From assembly GCA_036568605.1 (NCBI GenBank), contig DATCSE010000253.1:1-9708 (forward strand): a stretch of 9,708 bases of DNA. Reading direction: 5' to 3'. This document shows positions 1 to 5,211 of this stretch, piece by piece. Source of the stretch: DATCSE01 sp036568605. Its GTDB lineage: Bacteria; Pseudomonadota; Gammaproteobacteria; Burkholderiales; Burkholderiaceae_C. The translations under genes and the position numbers were made by a program. Numbering within the stretch: position 1 is the stretch's first letter; each line of letters opens with the position of its first letter. The notes under the pieces were generated by a model, which did no database searches, was not told where the DNA came from, and saw nothing but the letters and a program-made list of their open reading frames with translations.

Positions 1-1335
1 GGCTACCTGCAGGTCTACGACCACCGCCGCGAGCGCGCCGGCTACGTGCTCGCGTCCCAGGTGCGCGGCACCGCGCTCGCGCCCGATGAAGCGCCGGCCC
101 TGCTTGCGGTGCTGCGCTTCGTGCGCGACACGCCCGGCGCCGAGGCGCTGGGCATCGCCTACGCGGCCGCGTACCTGAAGGCCGCGCCGGCCGATGCGAT
201 CACTGCCGAGCCGTTCGATGCGCTCGCGAGCCTGGCCGAGCGACTCGCGCAACGGGCGTCGGTGCGCCAGCTCAACGGCAAGGCCAGCGATGCACTGGCC
301 GCGCACCTCGAGCTTGCACGCTCGTACGGCGTGCAGTTCGCGAGCTTCGAGGTCGACGGGGCCGTGCGGCTCTGCTACGACGGCGACGCCTACCGTCGCG
401 TGTTCGCACTGCCCGGCAGCGCCGAGCAGCGCGCCCGCGCGGCCTTGGCGCTGACCCGCCACGACTGCATCGCCCCCGACCTGGCCCCGCTGGCCCGCAT
501 CCAGCTCGACACCTGGCGCGCCGAGGTGCTGGACCGGCTGGATGCCGCGCAATGGCAGCAGCTCTCAGCACCGCTGAAGAACCGCGTGCGGCTGCGCCGT
601 GCCGGCGTCTGGTCGGCGATCGCCTTCGAGCGGTCGCGCCAGGGCGATGCGATCGCGGCCGCCGCCGCCGCACAGCGCGCGATCGGCGACCTCGCCGCGA
701 TCGACAAGAACGAGCTCGCCGATGGCGACGGCATCGCCTACACCGACGCGGCACTGCGTGTGGGCGCGGCGCGCTGGGCCGCGCTGCCGGCTCCGGCATC
801 GACGGTCGAAGTCTCGACGGTCACCGCCGGCCGTGCCGCCGCGCGCAGCAAACCGACGATCATCACCGCCCCCGGCCAGCCGGGCGAGACCTGCGCACTG
901 CTCGTCGATGCGACCCACGGCGCCGATGCGCCGCTCGCCAAGCGCTGCAGCTACGGTGTGATCTGGGCTGCTTCGGCCAGCACGCGCGCCGACGGACGCG
1001 CGGTCGCGCTTGCGGCGCAGCCGCTGGCCGGCTGGCGCGAGCTGTGGGTGTTCCGCCGCGAAGGCGCCAACAACGCCTGGAGCGTCGCGGTGCTGCCGCC
1101 GGCCGCGAGCAACCCCGAGCTCGGGTACGTCGAGTTCGCCGGCTGGGTGCCGGGCAGCGACAAGCTGCTGCTTGCCCGCGAAGCCCGCATCGACGGCCGC
1201 TACCAGCGCAGCTTCGAGGTCGCGAACGTCACGACCTTGAACACCGAGAAGCAGGCCCGCGCGCCCGCGCAGCTCGCGCTGTTCGACAAGTGGCAGGACC
1301 CGGCCTGGAAGCGCTCGACCGTGATGCTGCGGTGA
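1..1335 (+). CDS. Hypothetical protein, C-terminal part (5' end outside window), possible SH3-like domain
   Basis: The reading frame is open from base 1 to a TGA at 1333-1335, so the gene starts upstream; 444 residues are visible. A GTG at 46 is only an internal codon, because in-frame coding sequence with the same composition precedes it. The first visible residues, GYLQVYDHRRERAGYV, resemble the end of a bacterial SH3-type domain, often found in envelope proteins; this is inference. The middle is alanine- and arginine-rich and looks helical. The last 150 or so residues alternate hydrophobic and polar residues and include the GWVPGSDKLLLAREARIDG stretch, which looks like a beta-propeller or beta-sandwich blade. 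The protein ends with a W/K/R-rich tail. No membrane segment is visible in this part. I do not recognise a named family. The stop lies 12 bases from the convergent stop of the next gene. Confidence 0.8.
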   Translation, partial: GYLQVYDHRRERAGYVLASQVRGTALAPDEAPALLAVLRFVRDTPGAEALGIAYAAAYLKAAPADAITAEPFDALASLAERLAQRASVRQLNGKASDALAAHLELARSYGVQFASFEVDGAVRLCYDGDAYRRVFALPGSAEQRARAALALTRHDCIAPDLAPLARIQLDTWRAEVLDRLDAAQWQQLSAPLKNRVRLRRAGVWSAIAFERSRQGDAIAAAAAAQRAIGDLAAIDKNELADGDGIAYTDAALRVGAARWAALPAPASTVEVSTVTAGRAAARSKPTIITAPGQPGETCALLVDATHGADAPLAKRCSYGVIWAASASTRADGRAVALAAQPLAGWRELWVFRREGANNAWSVAVLPPAASNPELGYVEFAGWVPGSDKLLLAREARIDGRYQRSFEVANVTTLNTEKQARAPAQLALFDKWQDPAWKRSTVMLR

Positions 1336-1347
1336 CCGACGGCGCGC

Positions 1348-2022
1348 TCAGTCGTCGCGGAACACGAACGGCACGATGTCCCACAGCACATGCGCGAGCA
1401 CCACCGGCCACAGCTGCACGGTGCGCGCGTAGTACAGCGCGAACACGAGGCCGACCGCGAACACCCACAACGCGCCCAGCGGACCCTGGTACAGGTGGTA
1501 GCTCAGCCGCACCAGGGTCGGCACGCCCAGCGCGATCGCAAGGCCGAAGCCGCGCAGCGCGCGCGCCAGGAAGCCGAGCAGGAAGACTTCCTCGAAGGCC
1601 CCGTTGACGAACGCGGTCGCGATCAGCACCGGCATCGAGATGTTCGCCTGGGCCACCATGCGCTCGATCGGCTGCGGCTCGGCCGGGCCGGCGGCGAGCG
1701 CGAACGGCGCGACCAGCAGCCAGCCGACCAGCCATGCCGCGAAGAACAGCCCGATGCCGGCGATGCCGCCGCGCAGCGTCGGCGTCGGCAGCAGCCGCGC
1801 GATCGCGAACCCGCGCAGGTGCAGGAAGGCCAGCGCGACGCCGCCGAGCAGCAGCTCGGTCCCGATCAGCCACAGCAAGCTGGCATCGCTGAACTCGGCG
1901 TTCGCGCGGAACTCGCCGGCCACCGCTTGCAGCGACGTGGCGATGGACAAGCCGAAGCAGATCGCGATCACGACCGCCGCTTCGAACGGCGTGGTGGTGG
2001 AACGCGTGGCGGATGGGGTCAT
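1348..2022 (-). CDS. CPBP-family intramembrane protease (Abi/CAAX protease-like) with altered motif 1
   Basis: This is a 224-residue polytopic membrane protein. Hydrophobic segments lie at about residues 13-33, 48-68, 86-111, 131-150, 160-173, 183-198 and 205-221. The conserved CPBP elements are in order: paired glutamates E144-E145 in the membrane segment FEEVFLLGFL, H176 in the second motif, and H211xxxD215 in the last helix. Family members are membrane-embedded glutamic or metal-type endopeptidases, used for prenyl-protein processing, bacteriocin self-immunity and other roles. The substrate cannot be told from sequence. Canonical motif 1 is EExxxR; here the sixth position is leucine (L149), so activity could differ. 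The ATG at 2020-2022 has no clear Shine-Dalgarno sequence. The gene is divergent from the racemase-family gene, with an 80-base gap between start codons, and convergent with the upstream hypothetical gene. Confidence 0.85.
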   Translation of the reverse strand: MTPSATRSTTTPFEAAVVIAICFGLSIATSLQAVAGEFRANAEFSDASLLWLIGTELLLGGVALAFLHLRGFAIARLLPTPTLRGGIAGIGLFFAAWLVGWLLVAPFALAAGPAEPQPIERMVAQANISMPVLIATAFVNGAFEEVFLLGFLARALRGFGLAIALGVPTLVRLSYHLYQGPLGALWVFAVGLVFALYYARTVQLWPVVLAHVLWDIVPFVFRDD

Positions 2023-2102
2023 GCGGAAGGCGTGGGCGTGATGGGGCGGCAGGCACGCCAGAATCGCGCAACGTTCGTCGCAGCGCCTGCAGGATACGCA
2101 TC

Positions 2103-2804
2103 ATGCCCCAGCACATCGGCATCGTCGGCTGCTCCGCGGAAGGCGCGGCGCTGTGTTATCGAACGATCTGCATCGAAGGCGCATCCTTCGTCGGCACGAA
2201 GCACGGGCACCCGGAGGTGTCCATCCACACCGCGTCGTTGGCCGACTACACGCGGCTGATCGAGCGCGACGACTGGCCCGGCGTCGGCGCGCTGATGCTC
2301 GAATCCGCGCGCAAGCTCGCGGCGGCCGGCGCCGAGTTGCTGATCTGCCCGGACAACACGATCCACCAAGCGTTCGACCACGTCGCGCCGCGCTCGCCGC
2401 AGCCATGGCTGCACATTGCCGAGGTCGTGGCCGACGAGGCCGCGCGCCGCGGCTACCGGCGCATCGGACTGACCGGGACACGCTGGCTGGTCGACAGCGA
2501 GGTGTACCCGCAGAAGTTCGCCGCGCGCGGGCTGGAAGCGGTTCGGCCGAGCATCGCCGAGCGCGACGAGATCCATCGCATCATCATGGACGAGCTGGTT
2601 CGCGGCGTCTTCGCACCCGCGGGCGTCGCGTACCACCAGCGCGTGATCGCGCGGCTGCGCGACGACGAGGGCTGCGATGCGGTCGTGCTCGGCTGCACCG
2701 AGATCCCGCTGATCATCGACGACACGAACTCGCCGCTGCCGACGCTCGATTCGACCCGCCTGCTCGCACGTGCCGCGCTGCGGCGTGCGACCGGCGCGGC
2801 GTGA
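2103..2804 (+). CDS. Aspartate/glutamate racemase family protein with one catalytic cysteine missing
   Basis: This 233-residue protein has the two-lobed Asp/Glu racemase fold. The family uses two opposed acid/base residues, usually cysteines, to invert an amino-acid alpha carbon without cofactor. The second catalytic motif is intact: VVLGCTEIPLI, with C198-T199-E200. The first motif reads ICPDNTIHQAF, so the position before N85-T86, normally Cys (or Thr in YgeA-type enzymes), is D84; C82 lies two residues earlier. The N-terminal IGIVGCSAEGAALCY loop corresponds to the usual substrate-binding IGxxGG loop. The ATG at 2103 is preferred because the racemase fold begins there; a longer in-frame start near 2013 would add 30 unrelated residues. 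It may act on an amino acid or another alpha-substituted acid. The substrate is unknown. The neighbouring gene is a convergent acylphosphatase, 15 bases beyond its stop. Confidence 0.87.
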   Translation: MPQHIGIVGCSAEGAALCYRTICIEGASFVGTKHGHPEVSIHTASLADYTRLIERDDWPGVGALMLESARKLAAAGAELLICPDNTIHQAFDHVAPRSPQPWLHIAEVVADEAARRGYRRIGLTGTRWLVDSEVYPQKFAARGLEAVRPSIAERDEIHRIIMDELVRGVFAPAGVAYHQRVIARLRDDEGCDAVVLGCTEIPLIIDDTNSPLPTLDSTRLLARAALRRATGAA

Positions 2805-2819
2805 TCGAGCGGCCGGCCG

Positions 2820-3146
2820 TCAAAGCGTCGGCAAACGTTCGAAGCCGTCGGCGCGCGCGAACGGCGGCGGCACCGCACGAAGCTCCAGCTCATCGACCAG
2901 CGCGACCGGGTTGCCGTCGCGCAGCCACTCGCACATCGCCTCGAGCTGCGCCGGCGTGCCTTGCAGCATCGCCTCGACCGAGCCGTCCAGGCGGTTGCGG
3001 ACCCAGCCGGTCACGCCCAGCGCACGCGCCTGCTGCACGCAGGTTTCGCGAAAGCCGACGCCCTGCACGCGGCCGTGCACGCGCGCGAGGCGGCATTCGA
3101 TCGGGCCCGGCGCCGGGTCACCGTGAAGTTGCTCGCGAGAGGTCAT
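2820..3146 (-). CDS. Acylphosphatase
   Basis: This 108-residue protein is slightly longer than the usual 90-100 because of an unconserved N-terminal tail. Acylphosphatases hydrolyse the carboxyl-phosphate bond of small acyl phosphates such as acetyl phosphate or carbamoyl phosphate in the cytoplasm. The diagnostic motif GRVQGVGFR (residues 25-33) supplies the phosphate cradle and catalytic R33. The second motif GVTGWVRNRLDGSVEAMLQG carries catalytic N51. The C-terminal half has the expected LVDELEL strand. The start chosen is the ATG at 3144-3146; an in-frame ATG at 3159-3161 is also possible, and the resemblance to the family begins after both. It follows the small membrane protein gene on the same strand by 52 bases and could share its transcript. 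A perfect 10-base palindrome, CGGCCGGCCG, lies between it and the convergent racemase stop. Confidence 0.93.
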   Translation of the reverse strand: MTSREQLHGDPAPGPIECRLARVHGRVQGVGFRETCVQQARALGVTGWVRNRLDGSVEAMLQGTPAQLEAMCEWLRDGNPVALVDELELRAVPPPFARADGFERLPTL

Positions 3147-3198
3147 CGTGCCGCCGAGCATACGTCCGGCGCGATGGCCCTGCATCCGTCGGCCCGGT

Positions 3199-3405
3199 TC
3201 AGCGGCCGGTGTACCCGAGCAGACGGGCGGGCAGGAACAGCAGCGCGCGGATCACGCCGAACAGCGCCTCGAACACGATGCCGACGAGGCGAAACGGCAG
3301 CGACAGCAGCCAGGCGAGCGGCAGCAGCACGATCACCAGCAGCGCCAGCGGCCAGCAGACGACCAGCAGCAGGCACCAGGCGATCAGCGTCAGGAGGGTC
3401 TTCAT
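3199..3405 (-). CDS. Small hydrophobic membrane protein, 68 residues, function unknown
   Basis: The protein starts MKTLLTLIAW and is dominated by hydrophobic residues. One long segment covers about residues 3-33 (probably a transmembrane helix pair or one long helix) and another amphipathic or membrane segment covers about 37-60. It ends in the basic tail PARLLGYTGR. The tryptophan and proline spacing suggests a structured membrane protein rather than a chance frame. I recall similar unnamed small proteins in Proteobacteria but cannot assign a function. The ATG at 3403-3405 was chosen because the frame upstream of it reads as non-coding; there is no strong Shine-Dalgarno sequence. It lies upstream of the acylphosphatase on the same strand, 52 bases away, so a two-gene operon is possible. 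Its upstream side faces the long non-coding region before the reverse transcriptase. Confidence 0.7.
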   Translation of the reverse strand: MKTLLTLIAWCLLLVVCWPLALLVIVLLPLAWLLSLPFRLVGIVFEALFGVIRALLFLPARLLGYTGR

Positions 3406-3459
3406 CGGGTGGGGACCGGTCAGCGCGGCAGCGTCGACGCAACATCGCGTCGGATGCAC

Positions 3460-3485
3460 TGTAGGAGCGCCGCGCATCCCGCGAC
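3460..3485 (+). repeat. REP-like element (GTAG-type), single degenerate copy
   Basis: The segment begins with TGTAGGAGCG and ends with CCGCGAC. From memory this frame matches the GTAG-headed REP palindromes common in Pseudomonas and Xanthomonadales genomes, which are mobilised by RAYT transposases. The central palindrome is imperfect here: the clearest stem is CGCG/CGCG around a five-base loop at 3471-3483. There is one copy only and no RAYT gene in the window. A second, overlapping fold pairs 3449-3457 (GTCGGATGC) with GCATC at 3474-3478 and CGAC at 3482-3485, with a three-base bulge. Confidence 0.35.
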
Positions 3486-3565
3486 AGCGGCCTGCGATGA
3501 AGGGCGCGAAACGCGCGACGAACTGCGATCCCAGGCGGATCGAGGGTCGCGTTCGCGTCCGCCCG

Positions 3566-3571
3566 GATAAT
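3566..3571 (+). promoter_or_regulatory. Possible -10 promoter element upstream of the RT leader
   Basis: GATAAT matches five of six bases of the sigma-70 -10 consensus and stands out in very GC-rich sequence. If used, transcription would start near 3578 and give a leader of about 180 bases before the reverse transcriptase start, covering the whole hairpin cluster. No convincing -35 hexamer is present at the right spacing, so this is weak. Two TTGACG copies (3595-3600 and 3658-3663) resemble -35 boxes but have no matching -10. Confidence 0.2.
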
Positions 3572-3599
3572 GCCCGCGCGGCCGTCGCTCAAGTTTGAC

Positions 3600-3755
3600 G
3601 CGAACCGATTCTCGGATCGACTTCGCACCACGGGGTACCCCCGTGGTTGTTGTCTTGTTGACGCCATCCGTGGCATGAGCCCCGTGGCGATGCTCGCCAG
3701 ACCGCTCACGCATCACCCGCAGGTTGAGCGGCGTGCCGCACCCGACGACGACAAG
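3600..3755 (+). ncRNA. Candidate structured leader or retron-like non-coding RNA upstream of the reverse transcriptase
   Basis: Four inverted repeats follow each other within about 130 bases. GCGAA/TTCGC (3600-3604 and 3622-3626) encloses CCGA/TCGG. A perfect nine-base stem (3627-3635 with 3639-3647) has a TAC loop. GCCA/TGGC (3663-3674) has a TCCG loop. CCGCTCA/TGAGCGG (3702-3708 with 3725-3731) has a 16-base loop. In addition, 3654-3663 can pair with 3746-3755 (nine of ten, one G-U), which would close over the last two hairpins and end five bases before the RT start codon. Retrons carry their msr-msd RNA immediately upstream of the RT, so the position is right. I could not identify a convincing a1/a2 pair around the full element, a priming guanosine, or one long msd hairpin. 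It could equally be a translational regulator. Confidence 0.33.
3627..3647 (+). other. Perfect nine-base-pair hairpin in the RT leader
   Basis: The left arm ACCACGGGG (3627-3635) pairs perfectly with the right arm CCCCGTGGT (3639-3647) around a three-base TAC loop; the core GGGGTACCCC is itself a palindrome. A T/G-rich stretch (TGTTGTCTTGTTG) follows directly. It could be a weak intrinsic terminator or attenuator, but the tail lacks a true T run. The right arm's CCCCGTGG is repeated at 3680-3687, giving the left arm an alternative partner. Confidence 0.6.
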
Positions 3756-3760
3756 CCGAG

Positions 3761-5101
3761 ATGCCGACCGTCCACAGACTCACCGCCTTGGCGCTGGCCC
3801 GCGCGATGCTCGCGGGCCCACCCGATGCCGCCGGCCTGGCGGCCCGCCTGCATGTCTGCCTCGGCACCCGAGATTCCGCCTGGTGCCGCCCGCTGGCGGA
3901 TCGTTGTGCGCGCCTGCCCGGCGAACATTGGCGCCGCCTGACGGCACGCACGCTCGCGACGCTGATCGAGCGCGACGCCGGCTACCTGCGCGCCTGGTCG
4001 ACGGAAGACACGCGGCCGAATGTCAGGCGCTACATCCTGCGTACCGCGACCCGCATGCAGCCGCCGCCGCTCGGGCTCGACCGATGCCACGTCCCGGACT
4101 GGCCGCACACGGCCGCACTCGCCCGCTGGCTAGACGTGCCGGATGCCGGCATGTGGCGCCTGACGCGTCCCGCCGCCTGGCAGCGCCGCGCCCCACTGGG
4201 CGAACAGCACTACCGCTACCACCTGCTGGCCAAGCGCCGCGGCGGATGGCGTCTGCTCGAGGAGCCGCAGCCGCATCTGATGGCCTTGCAGCGGCGCCTG
4301 CTCGACGACTTGCTCGATCGCATCCCACCGCACCAGGCCGCTTGCGGTTATGCACGCGAGCGCTCGGTGCTCGATCATGCGCGGGCGCACCGCGGCCAGG
4401 CGGTGGTCCTGAAATTCGACCTGCAGGACTTCTTTGCGTCGGTGCGCGCGTCGCGCGTTCACGCGCTGTTCGCCACGCTGCGTTATCCGGCGCCGGTCGC
4501 ACGCGAGCTCGCGGCACTGTGCACGACGGCCACCCCGGAGCCGGTGCTGCGCCGTATGCACGAAGACGGCCAACTGAGCTGGCCGCAGCTGCAGCGCCTG
4601 CGCGATCCGCACCTGCCGCAGGGCGCGCCGACTTCGCCCGCGCTGGCGAATCTGTGCGCGTTCCGTTTCGACCTGCGTTTGGACGGCCTGGCCCATGCAC
4701 TCGGCGCGCGCTACACGCGTTACGCGGACGACATCGTGCTGTCCGGCGACCGCGCCTTGCGTGACGCCTCGCCGCGGATCGAAGCCTGGGTCGCGCGGAT
4801 CGCGATCGAAGAAGGCTTTGCGCTGAACCATCGCAAAACCCGGTGCCTGGTCGCCGCGCAGCGGCAAACGGTGTGCAGCATCGTCGTGAACCGGCACCCG
4901 AACCTGCCGCGGGCCGAGTTCGATCGCCTCAAGGCGATCCTGCATCGCTGCGCGACACAGGGGCCGGCCGCGCAGAACCGCGAGGCCCGAGCGGATTGGC
5001 GCGAACACCTGCGCGGCCGCGTGGCGTGGGCTGAGCAAGTCAATCCGCAGAAAGCGCAGCGGCTGAGGCGCCTCTTCGAGCAGATCGACTGGAGCCGTTG
5101 A
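3761..5101 (+). CDS. Retron-like reverse transcriptase (RNA-directed DNA polymerase) with N-terminal extension
   Basis: This 446-residue protein has all core RT motifs in order. A basic YHLLAKRRGGWRLLEEP segment (153-169) is followed by motif 2 (GYARERSVLDHARAH, 196-210). Motif 3 or A is VLKFDLQDFF with catalytic D220. Motif 4 is LPQGAPTSPALAN (285-297). Motif 5 is YADD (321-324) with the metal-binding aspartates. Motif 6 is GFALNHRKTR (352-361). The retron X motif NAxxH reads HARAH (206-210). The retron VTG reads VCS (371-373). The first 150 residues precede the RT core; they include VPDWPHTAALARWLDV and have no nuclease or helicase motif I recognise. No maturase, HNH or Cas1 domain is present, which argues against a group II intron or CRISPR-linked RT. 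The C-terminal thumb-like part (LKAILHRC...GRVAWAEQVNP) is typical of a retron-related family I recall in Proteobacteria. ATG at 3761 is the only start after the in-frame stop at 3725. A role in phage defence is plausible but unproven. Confidence 0.9.
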   Translation: MPTVHRLTALALARAMLAGPPDAAGLAARLHVCLGTRDSAWCRPLADRCARLPGEHWRRLTARTLATLIERDAGYLRAWSTEDTRPNVRRYILRTATRMQPPPLGLDRCHVPDWPHTAALARWLDVPDAGMWRLTRPAAWQRRAPLGEQHYRYHLLAKRRGGWRLLEEPQPHLMALQRRLLDDLLDRIPPHQAACGYARERSVLDHARAHRGQAVVLKFDLQDFFASVRASRVHALFATLRYPAPVARELAALCTTATPEPVLRRMHEDGQLSWPQLQRLRDPHLPQGAPTSPALANLCAFRFDLRLDGLAHALGARYTRYADDIVLSGDRALRDASPRIEAWVARIAIEEGFALNHRKTRCLVAAQRQTVCSIVVNRHPNLPRAEFDRLKAILHRCATQGPAAQNREARADWREHLRGRVAWAEQVNPQKAQRLRRLFEQIDWSR

Positions 5102-5211
5102 ACGGCGAACACAGTGTGTCGACAACCACGCGCCCCCGGTCGATTAACAAAGTAGGCAATTGCAAAATCGGCGCCCGCAACCGCTGACCGGCATCGCGAC
5201 TCGGAGGTACG
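5102..5211. promoter_or_regulatory. AT-rich intergenic region between RT and HAD genes
   Basis: This 110-base gap contains the lowest-GC run of the window, around 5141-5169 (CGATTAACAAAG onward). It holds an odd-centred inverted repeat, ACACA-G-TGTGT, at 5109-5119, and the palindrome GCAATTGC at 5156-5163. TTAACA at 5144-5149 resembles a -35 box, but no -10 sits at proper spacing. A promoter for the HAD-FUSC pair is likely somewhere here on position alone. No intrinsic terminator for the RT gene is visible. Confidence 0.35.
5203..5207 (+). promoter_or_regulatory. Shine-Dalgarno sequence deciding the HAD start
   Basis: GGAGG lies four bases before the ATG at 5212. The alternative ATG at 5269, directly before the conserved HAD core, has no such sequence. 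This favours the longer protein. Confidence 0.6.

Noticed and set aside
2013..2102. Extended N-terminus for the racemase-family gene
   Set aside because: The added 30 residues are basic, resemble no racemase and would run into the divergent protease gene. The ATG at 2103 starts exactly at the conserved fold.
2809..2820. Terminator between the racemase and acylphosphatase genes
   Set aside because: CGGCCGGCCG is a perfect palindrome but has no loop and no T tail, so it cannot form a normal terminator hairpin.
3627..3660. Intrinsic terminator
   Set aside because: The stem is strong, but the following TGTTGTCTTGTTG has no uninterrupted T run, and no plus-strand gene ends just upstream that would need it. 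It is kept as a hairpin of unknown role.
3724..4764. Alternative plus-strand frame through the RT gene
   Set aside because: The translation is Arg/Pro/Ala-rich without motifs, while the other frame holds every RT motif in order.
3761..5101. RT as part of a diversity-generating retroelement
   Set aside because: Motif 4 is QGAPTSP rather than the SQ-type of DGR enzymes. I saw no template/variable repeat pair and no accessory Avd-like gene.
3761..5101. RT as a group II intron ORF
   Set aside because: No maturase X or HNH endonuclease domain, and no recognisable domain V or VI RNA structure after the gene.
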